Under the pieces are notes generated by a model, which made no database searches, was not told the origin of the DNA, and was given only the letters and a program-made list of their open reading frames with translations. Positions 34,101 to 47,686 of a stretch of 64,000 nt of DNA are shown in pieces. Source of the DNA: Pristionchus mayeri (Eukaryota > Nematoda > Chromadorea > Rhabditida > Neodiplogasteridae); the NCBI GenBank assembly GCA_036245805.1, contig BTRK01000001.1, positions 26,295,087-26,359,086 of the forward strand, read 5' to 3'. The position numbers and the translations under genes were made by a program. Each line of letters starts with the position of its first letter. Position 1 is the stretch's first letter.

Positions 34101-37100
34101 TTAATTACCGAAGTAGTCATTTTGTGATTTTTTTCAATGTGGCAGGTGAAAAATCTGGCGAGCTTCCTCGAGCAGTACCCGGAGTACGTGCCGATGCTGC
34201 CGGAGAAGCAGGAGCCTCCCAAACCCCGTGAGTGAGAAAGGGAAGAGATAGTACGGAAGAGAGGCAGACGGTTAGAGAAGTAGTCGACCGTGTACTTTGC
34301 TGGTGATCTAATGCACTAATAATATGGGAACAGAAAGCGCAGCAAACCATGTTGGCTTTGATGCGTGGGAAATTTGTGAGCAATTATTAAATTGTTCCGC
34401 TCGTTTTCCGAATTCCCAGGCACTAACCACTACACCAATTTTCATGATTTCTGTTCCCACAGCACGTGGTAATTCCAAAACCCACAACTACAGCAAAAAA
34501 AGGGGTAAAGATTGGCTCATGATTGATCTGACAAGGAAAGCACAGCTCAAGCCGCACATGTGAAACTTAAATGAACTGTTTCTTCAGCTCCCTCTGCCGC
34601 GAAACCTCCCAAGGTGATGTCGAAGTCATCGGATACTGTGAGAGTGGGCGTGCGACGAGCGATCGCCGACGGACTGTACGCGAGGCAAGTTAACGATTGG
34701 GATGCGGTAGCTACCAGGATGAGTGAACTCGATAATTGGCCGAATTAATGATTTGAATACGGTAGCAGTATTTCAGAGTGAAGAAGACGATCGGCTGCAC
34801 CTTCCGCATGAAGGAATGCAAGGATATGGCAGAGAAGCTCGAGTTTGAGCTATTCGCGTCAGTTTTCTTGTTGTTGTTGTTGTTTTTCACGTCGTCAAAT
34901 CTCGCTCAAAAATAATACCACCTTTTGTTGTTTTCTAATTGTATTTGAAAAAAGAATTGACTAGTAAAAGGTTTTATTTCAGTTGTAATGAAATCGATTA
35001 TTTTCTCCGAAAACGAAAAATATTTGTAGGGTGAATGGGCAGAACGCCTTCAACAAAGAGTACAAGAACTGGTTCGCCTCCTTCGTCAAGGCGATCAAGG
35101 CACCCATGAACAAGGTCAGCGATGAAGTTCTCTTCTTGGATTTTTTCTAGTCCTGCAACATTTATTCCATTACTTGTGCTTCTCAATCGATTGTTCCCTT
35201 TTATTGAAAAATATTGCCTTATTAATATAAAAATAATTTAAATGCAAGTTACAATTTTCCTCGCTGCAGGGTTTCTATCACCGCATCCTTGCCGGGATGA
35301 TCTCTGCGCAGCGTGCAGTCCTCCTCACGGAGCAGGCCATGATGAGCGAGGAGTACGCTGCTGCCGTCGTGGGGGCTGCAGCTTCAACCACTCCCTCGGG
35401 CAGCAGCAGCAACCTCGCAGCTGATGGAGCTGCAGCAGGCGCAGGTGAGTGATGGCGCTGTGATGATGATGAAGAAAGAGACAGTTTTTAGGATATGCCA
35501 AGGGTTGATAGGTTATTTATTTAAAATTAGTGTGACTAAAATTGATCTATCAGATGATGTCTCGATGGAGGATTCTCCGAGTACGTCCTCGATGGGAACT
35601 CCCTTGACGACGACGCCCATCACAAAGACGCCCAACGCCCTGTCCATGAAGAGGATACCCAAACTGCCACCCTCGGCCAAGGTAAGATGAACGCCGAACT
35701 CATATACTCTCGTATAAATTTAATTAGCACTTTCAACATGACTACTGTCGGCACTTTCCTACTTCCGCGCCAGGCTCCTCCCCCTCCCTCCCTTCGCGCT
35801 CTCTGACCCGCTTCCCCCCCCTCCCTTCTCTCGCTCCTCCACCCCTTTCGGGGTGCAGTCTGGTTCCACCCCCTCCCGCCCCCCTTGAGGGCGGGATCAA
35901 GGGGGGCGGTGCCTGGCGCGGAGCTAGGAAAGTCCCCTACTGTCTATATGATAATTACTTTTGATCAATACATTGATTACCCTGCAGACTACCTCGGCAC
36001 TCGATGCTATCCTGGGCGATGGTAAGCAGAACACGACGGCCCAGCACAACTCCCACTTCTACGACGCCAACTGCGACATCTGCGCTTCGAAGGCCAAGGT
36101 TATTTTGAATTTGTATTGCATGCTCAAAATATGTTTTTACTATCACTCAAAAGTTTGAGAGGAGTGAGATGGTTTTGTTTTTGGTTAGATCTATGTTCCA
36201 TTGCGTACCCATCTTTCGCTCCACAGCTATGGTCACAAAAACTTGTTTATCCTCTTTGCAAAAAATGTAATCTAATATTTATGTTTTTTATTATTAATAA
36301 TATTGTTAATTATCGTCTCCGCAGGCGGTTGCCGACAGGGCTGCGCGTGAGGAAGCAGATAAGCTGCAGCGGGCACGCGATAAGGAGAGAGACAAGCAGG
36401 AGGCGCACTTCAGGAAGATCAGAGAGGCCGACAAGGTACCGTAGTTTTGGGCCATGGTTACGATAGCGATGGGTAGTGAGTAGCGCAACGATTCTTCTTT
36501 CAGCAGCGGGCTCGCGATATGGCCAAGCTGGAGGCAGGAGGCGGTCGGTCGCCCTCGCCCGATTACGGTGGTGGAGGAGGCTTCGACGATGACGACTACG
36601 GAGGAGGAAGAGGGGGCGGAGCTTCGCCTCCTGGACGACCCACAGTACCCCCTCGATTCCCTGCGAATAAGGGACTGAGTTGGAAGAGCCAACGAAGAAG
36701 CAGGAGTAGAAGCAGAAGCAGAGAAAGGGACGGAGGAGGAAGGGGGTGAGTGGAGTGGGAGAGAGAGGAGAAGAGATAAGTCTATCTTTGATCTTTAACC
36801 TTTGCAGCCACTGGCCTGGCAGTGGATTCCGCGGACGCCGCGATCGAAGTGCATCTCCGCCTCCTGAGGACCCCTGGAAGACGTCGGTTTTGTAGCTCTG
36901 ATGATCATTACAAACGCCTTAAAACTGTGATGGTTTCGTTTTTCGTTTCAAAACTAATAATGGTTGTTTTCACCATGCATCAATAAATCGATAATTGCAG
37001 TCGATCGCCGCTGATTTGGCGTGGCGAGCTCGCCATGATAAACACGGTTACGGTAGTGACTCTTCGCGCGATTTCGAACGCCGCCGCCTTCGCCCTTCGA

Positions 37101-40100
37101 GACTTCATGCCCAATGAACTCAAGATCAAGGTAGTTGCGGCTTTTGTATTACTCATAGCAGTATTTTGTCGAGATGTTAGCCTCTTAAACAGCGAAATTT
37201 GTTTTAGAAATGAATTCTGAAGGAATAAAGTGGGCAGAGGTTACGTGTTCCTCTTGCAGGGTCGCATCCAGCATCTCTCCTTCTTCGACTACCTTCTCAC
37301 CGTGCGCACGGGCAACGTGAAGGACATCGTCGTCTTCGAGACCATCAAACCCGGTGAGACGAAGTTGCACCGTCGGAATAACTTGACGTTTTGTTTAAAA
37401 GTATACCAGGTGATTTCAAGATCGCCGATCTGTTTGTACCCGTGAACCTTGAGTAATATTGTAGACACGACCATGCTGGAGACGGAGTTCAATCGACTGG
37501 TCGCCGACATGAACAACACAAAGAAGTGGGTTTTGTCATCCACTTTTCTCGTTTTTTTAAAATTATTTTAATTAATTGTTTGTCTACTTCGCAGGTACCT
37601 CGTGGTTGATCTGGACAACTGCGACATCGTCAAGGACGGATACCTAGTGCCAGTGGCACGCGACGAAGACGTGCCCGGTTCGCATTTTTATAGTATCTGT
37701 GAAACCTCAATCCATTTTGGCTTCTATTAATTTTTCCATTCGAACGATCGATAAATTTAAATAATACAATAATGAAAATATGCAGATAAAAAAAATAATA
37801 CAATAATGAAAATATGCAGCTGTGCTGCTGCCGTGGGCGGGGCCGGGAGTGCCGCGAGAGGACAGAAGAGATATGCTCTTGCTGGTGGTCACGCTGCACA
37901 GGTACACTGATCTTTGAGATCAATCTCGTTTTTGCAATCTTGTTATGATACTTGTCTAGTTCGGAACGTTTCTCGGCACAATGTTGCCCCCGTAAGTAAT
38001 GAAAGTCTCATGGTGGTTTCTCGTCTCACTCCACACTAATTTTGCAGCAAGTGGGCGGGCCCTCTACCACCCGCGCCTCCACCGCTGCTCCCGATGTCGA
38101 CCTTTGCTGATGTGACCGAGGTAGCTGATATTTGATCTCTGATCTCTGATCTTTAATGTTTGGTGGTTACCTAATCTCTTCTTTTCAGAAGCGTCTGCTG
38201 CAGAATCTCGAGGCTGCAGCCATCATGAAGAGGAGCAAAGAAGAGAGACCGTGAGTATATTACTTTAAAAAAATATTTTACTTCATTTGTTATCTTAATA
38301 CTAGAATGAAAAATCCATTTCTTCCCTACCAAACAGTAATATAACGAGCAACTTTCATGAGTGCACGCTGAAATTCCAGAGCCCATGGTGTTATCGTTCT
38401 GCAATAAAATGGAAGTGACGTCGTTGCAGGTACTCGCCCTCCGAGGAGTACCTCGAGATGGGCGGAGTTCCTCCCTTCCGTCGTCCCCATCCCTCCTACT
38501 CCCCTCCTCCCCTCCAGCAGCAGCCCTTCCTGCAGCCTCCGCCCGCCGCCTTCCACTCCCATTGGGCACCCGAGCCCCCCGAGCCCGAACCCACCATCGC
38601 CGGACCCCCTCCCGTGGCACTGGCCTACGGAGCAGGCGCAGAGGTGAGAGCAGAAGTGATATTTGATCTATTAATAAGGGAGAGTGGTTGCAGAAGCTGT
38701 AACTATTTTTTCAAGGTAATTCTTCGATAGTTGGCCCATTCCCTTCCCGTATAATTTTTCATTCCCTTCTCATCGCAGAGGGGGGGAGAGATACCCAGAA
38801 TTGAGTGGGGTGGGTGAGGAAGGGGGGGGGGGGGTTAAATATAAAAAGTGCCTTTTTCAGAGTGTAGTGTCATCATCGTTGATAACGCATTTTGCAATGC
38901 ACTAGTAATAGTAAAACTAAAATGGAGGAGCGTTGGACTACCTGTTTCGTACAGGAGGAAGAGGACGGAGGACCGGCTGCTGACTGCGATTCCCTCCTGC
39001 CTCCTGCATTCTTCGAGCTGAGCAGACGAGCGGCCGAAGTGTGAGTGGATACTGTTGCCTGAGGAGTACGGTTGGATATCGATCTTTCGAGAGTATAGTA
39101 TCTGTCTCTCTGTGAAGTGTTCTATGTTGATTAAAGTGTTTTAATTTCAATAATTGTATGTAATTAGCAAAATATGTTTGTTAATTTTAGTCGTCCCGAG
39201 GATAACGAGGCTACGCCCGAGGTGCACACGCTAGAGGACTTCCTGCTCGTGCTCAACTCATCCAACAAACCGGGTAATTAATTGGATTATTAATTAAGCA
39301 GACTTAATTCTTAATTTGTCTAATTGATAAGGTAGACTCCTTATGTTGAGGAAGTTGTGCTGCAAAGGACACATCTTTAGCTCGGAGAGACGAATAGGGG
39401 TGAAATTGATGGTTCAGCTCGAGTGAAGGCAATGGTGCGCGACTTCATCCAAAACCCGAGCGTGCCCGAGGAGGACAAGGCCATAGCCAAGAAGTGAGGG
39501 AACGATTAGTTAATTAGTATATTAATTAGTATCAGTTAATTAGTTAACCTCTTAATTGCAGTGCGGTGATGGAGAAGATACGCGCGGAGAAGCGGAAGCA
39601 GGACGAGGAGAAGGCAAAGGAGGCAGCAGAGGCAGAGGCTGCACGTGAGTGAGGATACTGTAGAGGGGATCGCGAACTGAAGGGTAAACGGTAGATTGGC
39701 ACTTTTTCTATACCTCCCTCTCTCCCCTCACATTTCTCATTCCCTCCCCATCGCAGAGGGGTTGTGTGACCGAAAGGGAGAGATACCTAGAACGATGTGA
39801 GTGGGGTAGTAGGGGGGCAAATATCGAAGAAGTGCCTGTAGATTAGTTTACGGGAGTACGGTGGCCACTTGCAGGTCCCGAGAGTCGGCCGCCGTCGAAT
39901 GGCAGCGGGAATGGCAGTGCAGCAGCGGGAGACACGAATGGCGGCGAAGGTACGGTAGCGATCGATTTTCGCATTTTTGGTTTGAACGATAGATGTCTCA
40001 TCTGACAACTAGAAAACAGAAGGATCCCTGCATTACAGCTGCAGCAGCAGAAGGGGGCGCGACTCCCGACCGTCCCTTCTCCCCTTCCGACTTCGACAAG

Positions 40101-43100
40101 GACGAGGTCTCCTTCGTCGGCCACGCCACCTCCATCCTCAGCTCGCTACGGAAGGAAAGGTAGGCGATTGAAGAGCTGGGCACGGTAGCCTGCGAGCAGG
40201 CTTGCACTACTAATCTGAATCTCTCCGTTCTACTTACATTAATACAGAGAGAAGAGAGTCAGACTATAAATCTGATCCCTCCATTCAGTGCCTCTAACGA
40301 GGATTCGTCTGCGGACTCGTCGCAGGGTGGATTGGATGGAGTGAATGGAGGAGGAGAGTCGAGAGTGCCTCAGCCGGTGCCTCCCCCCGTCCTCCCGCCT
40401 GGAATATCCTTGCCCAGTGAGTTGCATTTTCGTTCATTTGATTAATGTCTGATTACTATGTTTATGTTACTAATTGTAAACGATAAACTTGCCTTGAGAT
40501 CGATGTTTCGCATATTTCATAAAGATGAGGATTAGTGAATGCAGTAAACATATCATCAATTCAATATTTTGGCAATAATTCAGGCGTTCCTCCCCCTCCG
40601 CCTCCGCCTGGTGCGAGTGACGTGGACGCATCGCAGCCGCCCCCGCCGCCCCAGACTACGGTATGATGACGAGCAAATCGATCGATTTATTGATTGCGTA
40701 ATTTGACGTTGTTTTAACAGGTTTTGGTATGTATCCATTGCCATGCAGACGGTTTTCTGTCCAGTTTCTCCCAATTATTCTCTTCCTTCAGGGTGCCTCC
40801 TTCCTTCCTCCTCCTCCTCCGCCTCCGGCATTCCCCTCAGGCGTCCCTCAGCCCGTTCCCCCTCCCTCCTTCCCCTCGATGATGCCCGTCGGACTGCTAG
40901 CCCCGCCCCCTCCGCCGCCCCCTCCCCCACCTGCAGTCAGCAGCAGTGGCCATGATTTCGGTACGTTATCACGGTTACTTCGAGTTATTGCCATGCGATT
41001 GCGGCACAAAATATAAAATTCTGGTAGATTACGGTGCCATTGGACCGATGATTAATCCCATTGATTGGTTCAGGCGGTCTTCCGATGCCTCCGAACTACT
41101 CGCTGCCCCCTCCCAATCTGGGCATGCCCCCGCCCCCTCCCTATGGGATGCAGCATCCGATGCAGCACAACTTTGGAATGCCACCTCCGATGGGTGAGTG
41201 ATGAGAGAAGAGAGAAGAGCTACGACTAATCGAATAAAGTGCACTGAGAGCGTTGAATGGTGCAATATTTGTGTATTTACAACAGTTTTTTGTTGAGATA
41301 TTCGGATTATTTTTTAAACTGTATTTCATCGAATTATTGCTGTGGACGAACACTAGTGTTTATTTGCGTAGGATGGAACCGGGAATGGCCAGGCTTATTT
41401 ATTCGACCGGACATATTGCAGGGATGCCTCCACTGAACATGCCGCCGCCCTTCGGAATGCCACCAGGTGATTTGCAGTTGCTTATTGTGTTCACTGCTTT
41501 AGCTGTGTTCATTCCCTCTCATCTAATCCTCCTGCTTCCTTCAGGTCACATGGGCATTCCACCGCCCTCGCTCGGAGGAGGCGACCAATCGATGCAGGAC
41601 GAGTGCATGGAGGAAGACGGTGAGGATTGAGCACTTGTTGGACTAGAATGACCCGCGAGAATTGCGTTTCACCAGCTGGAATAATCTGTTGTATCGATTG
41701 GAAAAACAAAACCAACAGTAATTGGCATATTTTGGTCGATAAAAATGCACTTGAGTGAAGTAAATAAAATCGTTAATTATACAAATTCCCACAGGTCCGC
41801 TGGTACGCATGGCTCCCGCTTGCCCGGCACCACTCGATCTCAACGAATTCTACGGCACCCAGCCGACCCCGAGACACGGTAAGGGGATACTGCAGTCGGT
41901 GATTATCGATTGCTCAAGCTCAGAGAGATGATTCATACTTGCCTTTTCTTTGATGAACTCCTCCAAAGGATAAAAACCATTTCACGCTTGTCATTATTAG
42001 TTACCCGTACCGTATGCTACTGTATCTTCTTCTCAGGATCCGCCGGATTCGGCTCGCATCTTCCGCCGTCGATGGGTGGACCCGTGCGGGCAACCACTCC
42101 GGAGTTGATAGCCAGAGGTACGGTAGCAAGGAGATATCGATCGATTAGTGCCGTTCACAGTCACATCTGGAAGAATGATTTCGAAAGTTGTTTGAATATT
42201 GCTTTTCCGAGAACAGCTGTTGATTGATTATTTTCGAGAGAACAAATTATTCTTTGCAGCGCTCGATATCAAGCCACTGCCACAGCGTTCCGAGGAGAAG
42301 CGAAGGACGGAACTGCCAGAGAAGTACGGTATTCCCTGGAGCCTGATCGATAACTGATGATAATAGACTGATCGTTAAATAACTTTTTTTGCAGTCCCGA
42401 GGAGCTAGCGGCGTTCCTGAAGGCGAAGAAGGAGGAGTTGCTGTCGAACGAGGGCTTCATGGGCGACCCCACGATAAAGCCACTCCCGAGAGCTGCCCAG
42501 GAACGAATCCAGAAAATGGTAGGGCTTGGCAAAAGATTCTGCAGAGGACGGGACTCGAACCGATGGATGAAAGCATTTTAGAAAACTAGGCCAGGGAATC
42601 TAACTTTGGAGCGGTGCCTTTTCATCTATGATTCAGAGTGATGCCCTTTGCAGTTGCGGCAGCAAGAGATGGAAGAGGAGCGAGAGCGGAGGATGATGGA
42701 AGGAGGAGGAGAAGGAAATGGACAGCGAAGGAGGGCGAGGGGCGGGGTGAAGCATCGAGAGAGGTGAGGGAAGGGGAGGGGATGGGGAAGGGTAGCCCAT
42801 AAGAGAGTAAGAAATTTTTAGTCAGCGAATTGTCGAATTTGGAAATTTTTTTTTCTGAATTTGTAATTTTCCTAAATTTGCAGACAGCTGCTGAAGGAGC
42901 AGCAGATGCGCGAGCGGGCGATGATCGAGACGAGCAAGCGGATGGGCGTCTACGAATCACCCGTGAGTACGGTAGATCACGAAGGGATACGGTAGATCGG
43001 GGGAGAGGTTACGGTAGGACGTGGGAGGGCGTTGCAGATTACCCGATGATGCTTGAGGCCGTGGGAGAATGTAATTTTAAGGAAATAATTTAATCGATAA

Positions 43101-45357
43101 TTGCAGATTCCGGGAGCGCCAGTGGCACGCGAGATGCGTCCGATGCCCCTCATGGCAGGGAATGTGGGCCCGCCACCCGGCTTCGGAGGAGGACCGAGGA
43201 GACCCGGGTACGGGCTAGGCTTTTATTTGGTTTCTAAAATTTTTGAACAATTTGTTTTGAGTTGCAGCAATATTACTTTATCCGAAAGAGTGTTTTGAGA
43301 ACGATTTCTCATTTCTAGCCACCTCCACAAAAAATCAATCATTTGAAATTTTAAAGTTACCTATTGACATTTATGAAAACAAAATTGTGTGTGTTTAAGA
43401 AACTTCGTCGACGACGACTTCGATGAGTTCGGAGGAGGAGATGGATACGAAGACGAGCAGGGACCGAGTGGATACGGAGAGAAGGGACAAGGAGGAGATG
43501 GAGGAGGACCAGAAGGAGAGAGACAAGGAGGACAAGGAGGTGAGTAGGAAGGGGAGAAGTAATGAAAAGAGAGAGCAATTCCATCGATCTTCGAGTGAGC
43601 GAGCGAACATTTTGAGTAGAATGAGCCTGTTGAAATCAAAACATTGTCTGGTCTCAAAATTCCTTTACGGTGAGATTTGGAAAATTCAATACTGTTGCTA
43701 ATGCTGAATATTGTAGATGTCGCCTCTCACAACAACGACGACCCCGATTCCTCGATGGACATCTCGAGAGATGATGAGGAAGGCGGAGAGAACAACGAAG
43801 GAGAATGGTCAGTTCAATTTTGAAGCCAGACAACGTCAATTAGGGATGTCTATTCACTCAAATCGGGCAATGCCCAACGGGCATTGATCGCACTAGTCTT
43901 AGATGCATGTTCAGTAACGCTTCATGAATTGGCTAATTTTGAGGAAACTGACGTGGCATAAGTGTGAAAGAACTTCAACACCCAACAAACTAGAATTAAT
44001 AATATTTTCAATAGTTTAAATATTCAGGGGCAACAAGTCGCTGCTGCTGCCCCCTCCTCCTCCACCACCCGATGGCATGCCCGGTCCCCTCCCTCCCCCT
44101 CTCCCCATGCCACCCCCGCTCGGACCAGGACCCTTCCGAGGAGGAAGAGGTACGGTGGGGAGAGGAAGGGTTACTGTAACACTATTGCAAAGTGAAATTA
44201 ATCAATACTTTCCAGGAGGAGGACCACCTCCATTCAGAGGAGGCAGAGGTGGAGGCCCGCCCTTCCCTCCTCCCTTCAGAGGAGAGAGAGGATTCGGAGG
44301 AGGATACGATGATGAATACGATGAGAGGGAGAGATGGAATGGAGAGGAGAGATGGAGTGGAGAAGATAGATGGAATGAGGAGAGAGGATGGAATGGAAAT
44401 GAAGAGAGAGGATGGCATGAGGAACGACCATGGAATGGAAATGGAGGAGGAGGAGATTGGGAGGGTCAGTTTTTATGTTTTATTGTCTTTCAAGGAAGTT
44501 GTTCAACGAGCTTATAATGGGTGATTAAGAATAGAATTTTGCAATGGTAAAAGTTTCGTTTTTCTGTTATTTCTTGAACAAGAAGGATTTGTGAAGTTGA
44601 AAGTATCAAATCGAAAAAGTTTGTCACAGAACTTGACTATTTATATTTATCCAGCAGTTTTAATGCAACAATAATCAACATTAGCGTCTAAACAAATGTT
44701 TATCAGACGACGAAGGTGGATTCTTCGGTGGTGGCCCGCCCCGACCTCTCATGGACTTTGGAATGCCGTCCCCTCGAGGACGAGGAGGAAGAGGTACGGT
44801 AGTGTGAGAGAAGAGAGGGTTACTGTATGACTACTGTAATTGAAAGGTAATCAATACATTGCCAGGAGGAGGACCACCCCCGAGAGGAGGCAGAGGCAGA
44901 GGAGGAGGACCGCCCCGTGGAAGAGGTACGGTAGTAGCATACGACTGCTTACTGTAGCGATCAATAACTAATCGATACATGGTTTAGGAGGTGGAGGAGG
45001 ACCCCCGCCCTGGAGAGGCGGCGGAGGAGGAGGGCCGAGAGGAGGCAGAGGAGGTGGAGGATTCAGAGGAGGACCCGGAGGTGGACCACCGCCCTTCCGT
45101 GGAGGACCACCCAGAGGTGGGGATGATATTGGGGAGATAATGTAGCAATTCTTCAGAATTACTGTTCTAATTTATTATTGGCAGCAGCAGCTGTTTCACT
45201 GATGGGACTGAAAGATGGATGAGCATACGGATATTTATTTATCTCTTGGCGTTTATGAAATATTGAAGAGCTGATAGGAATTAGGGATTTAAAAATCAAT
45301 ATTTCAAGTTTGATTGCAGGCCGAGGCGGTCCGCCTCCGTTCCGTGGTGGATGGTAG
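31181..45357 (+). CDS. TFIIS-central-domain plus SPOC-domain nuclear protein (PHF3/DIDO/Bye1 type)
   Basis: A roughly 14-kb gene with several dozen exons. It starts MSDSGDGFK at 31181. The N-terminus is acidic/Ser-rich, then a long Lys/Glu/Arg-rich region (to about 33300). A small zinc-binding-like motif lies at 33841-33953 (CEECGEQF, then WCGKEC). A TFIIS central domain spans about 34630-35420 (VRRAIADGLYARVKK, AEKLEFELF, YKNWF, FYHRILAGMIS). An RS-like stretch (SRSRSRSRERD) follows, then a SPOC domain over about 37005-37905 (WRGELAMINTVTVVTLRAIS, GRIQHLSFFDYLLTV, KYLVVDLDNCDIV). The second half is proline-rich (for example APPPPPPPPPP near 40915) and ends in many RGG/GRGG repeats with a stop at 45355-45357. 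In characterised relatives the TFIIS-like domain contacts RNA polymerase II and SPOC binds its phosphorylated C-terminal repeat. I found no PHD finger. The RGG tail suggests RNA binding. Confidence 0.8.
32656..32741. repeat. Two-copy 45-bp tandem duplication in an intron
   Basis: AGCCTTTTTCTAACACATAC and the following bases at 32656-32700 are repeated at 32701-32741 (the second copy is slightly shorter). It lies in the intron before the exon starting SFSDPNRISVVGW. The copies are identical where they overlap, so the event is recent. Confidence 0.9.
35750..35936. mobile_element. GGCACTT-family MITE, divergent copy
   Basis: It starts GGCACTTTCCTACTTCCGCG and ends GGAGCTAGGAAAGTCCC, with GCGCCAGGC and GCCTGGCGC pairing internally. 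It is flanked by a perfect 8-bp direct repeat CTACTGTC. At 187 bp it is intronic in the SPOC gene. Its interior is C-rich and differs from the other copies. Confidence 0.75.
38715..38852. mobile_element. GGCACTT-family MITE, copy 2 (degraded end)
   Basis: It starts GGTAATTCTTCGATAGTTGG (compare GGCACTTCTTCGATATTTGG), shares TTCATTCCCTTCTCATCGCAG with the other copies, and ends AAAAAGTGCC. The flanks TTTTTCAA and TTTTTCAG match at 7 of 8 bases. It lies in an intron of the SPOC gene and contains a long G-run at about 38822-38834. Confidence 0.75.
39698..39836. mobile_element. GGCACTT-family MITE, copy 3
   Basis: It starts GGCACTTTTTCTATACC and ends AAATATCGAAGAAGTGCC. It shares GAGGGGTTGTGTGACCGAAA with copy 1. 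The flanks GGTAGATT and TGTAGATT match at 7 of 8 bases. It lies in an intron of the SPOC gene. Confidence 0.85.
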
Positions 45358-46090
45358 ATCAAGGGAAGACGGCCAAACGGGTGATTATCGATTGATCTCC
45401 GTCCCTCAGAAGATGCACCACAATCTCAGTTCACTTCCCCCTCTCGTATTTGTGTTATATAACTCGGTTGTCGTCTCCTTTCCTTCTCTATCGTTGACCT
45501 CATCAAATCAATCGTCTTGATTAGTTGCCGATTTCGTTTACCTTATAATCGGTTCCTATCACCCGGATACTCTATTCCTTCCCGATATCCACGCTTTTCG
45601 TTATTATCTTCACGAAATGTTTATTACTTGTTAGCTCAAGTCTGTTAATCGCGTATTTATCCCTAATTAGTCTAGAGTCGATCGATAATTTCCGTTGCTC
45701 AAGTAGATTAATGATCGACTCCGCCCATTCTTCCCAGTTATGGCTATGTTATCCAACTTTGTGTTTTCGTTGAATCGCTCTATCTAGCTTTCGTGCCGAA
45801 TGAATAGGCCTACAATTCGCGTAGTAATAAACCCATTGTTTCCATCTTGTAACGAGTTGTGCTGATAAATAAGTTATTAAATGTGTGGATTTCCATGTGA
45901 ATACAAAGATATATATCTTGATATGCCATGAATATGGACAGGGCAGAGTGCAGTGATGTCTGATCTTTTATCCCCCAAAATGTAAACTATATTATATCCT
46001 TGATTCAGCTATTGGCATCCAAACAACTAGAATAATTTGAATAGAATATTTATGTATACAGTCTTTCCAGTGTGTTCGTCTGCTAATAGT
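45358..46090. other. 3' UTR and intergenic region after the SPOC gene
   Basis: About 730 bp without a supported exon. Several AATAAA-like words (for example ATGAATAGG and GTAATAAACC near 45825) could act in 3'-end formation, but none is decisive. Confidence 0.4.
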
Positions 46091-47686
46091 ATGCCCGTCC
46101 TCACTAGATCTGCCACCAGGGCGATGCAGCAAGCGGCGAATGACGACGTGATCGCCCTTCCCCCGCAGCCCAGGTTCAGAAATAAATCAGAGCATAATTC
46201 TGTGCCAACCATCACTCACTGCTGTATCGTTAGATGTTGAATTGTTGGGTCCACGGGTCTGGCGAATCTCTCTCAGGTACGGTAACAATTCCTGATTACT
46301 GTAGTTACAGTACATATTCCAGGTCGACCGCCGGTCTCGTGCTAGAGTGGCGAACTTCATGAGAACGCCAGCCAATTGCCCTCCCCTCTACGTCGTCAAT
46401 ATCGAGGCCATCCAGGTAACCATATTTTTCTTTACAGAAACACCATAATTTGTAAACCAAGCGAGATAGTTGCCCTCGGATACACCCGTTAATTTGCAGG
46501 GAGATCAACTCGAAGTGGAGATTAAACTGCATCGCTCGTACCTCCCGTTCTACGATCTGTCGGGTCTGGATTGGAGTCGATTCGAACGAGTTGCAGGACC
46601 CTGGCCCTGTCTGAGAGTGACACTCGATGGACTGGCTGATCCCATCAACGAGCAGGCCAGTCCATTTTTACATTTTTAAAATCATATTTTGTTTGTTGTT
46701 TTTTCTACCATATGATGTATGAGATGAAGTATCCGTGATCCTCCTAGAGTAGTCATGATTACAGAGAGGTGAGAATGAGATCGGATTCCCTTCAGGTGAC
46801 CTCTCTTCTCTCGTGGGGAGCGAGGGACGTGCATCTGAGGGATGTCGACGACGAGACGAGTCTCGAATGGGCACAGCAGTTGCTCTCCTCTTCCTCCTTC
46901 ACGAATCTATTCCTCGAGATGGACACTATCGATGACGTCACCGCGTAAGTTCCATCACAATTTCACTCCCTCTTCGTTATCTGACCCCAAGAACGGAATT
47001 TCATTACGAAAAATAAAAACAATTCGAGTTTCCGATTCTAGTCCTACCATATCTGCAGGAACTCGCTGCAGTGTCTCACTATGGAAATAAATAAATGAAT
47101 GTTTTCAGTCCTCTCATCATCTCGATCGCTTCTCACGCCACCTACACTCTCTCCCTTCACGTGGAGAACGAGGTGGAGCTCACCAATCCGGGTGAGTACA
47201 TCTTTGATATATTTTTTATGAATTCGAAGTGGAACCCCCGAAGAAATTATGAAAATCTATGTAAAAACTTGCTGAATTAATTGGAATAGTTGCTCTCATG
47301 ATCATCGTTTCTCTTCAGCCGCCTTCATCGATCAGCTCTACTCGCTGGCAGTTGATGTCGTGAAGCTGAATGACCCCGAGGGCGACTCCTTCTTCGGGCT
47401 GGACTACGCCATCTGGAAAGCCTTCTTCGGACAGGTCAGCCATTCTCATCAACTAGTTCATACCATAGTTGTGCCTAAGCCCGTACTGTAAAAAGTATAG
47501 TATAGTCAAGTTCGTTGCCTCGTGCAGTCTTATTTTCCAGAAGCTGTCGAATGGCTCTCTCTCATTCGTTCGTGGGCGACGACGCGAGAAGCCAGACGGT
47601 TGTCGAGAAGAGGCCCGTCCGCCTCCCTCCCGACTTCTATATGTTGGAGTGGTACAAAAAGAATGAGTGATTCTCTTGTATTTCTT
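46091..47686 (+). CDS. Unrecognised multi-exon gene
   Basis: I do not recognise the product. Exons that join in phase include 46324-46415 (VDRRSRARVANFMRTPANC, then YVVNIEAIQ), 46500-46654 (GDQLEVEIKLHRSYLPFY), 46797-46944 (LLSWGARDVHLRDVDDETSL), 47109-47191 (IISIASHATYTLSLHVENEV) and 47320-47433 (AAFIDQLYSLAVDVVKLND). A last exon, probably from 47528, reads SYFPEAVEWLSLIRSWATT. The alternating strand-like and helical segments resemble nematode F-box-associated or similar lineage-specific domains, but I see no F-box. The first exon (MPVLTRSATRAMQQAAND) does not splice cleanly to the next, and the C-terminus is ambiguous: another frame of the last exon reads VVEKRPVRLPPDFYMLEWYK. An error or decay is possible. 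Confidence 0.5.
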
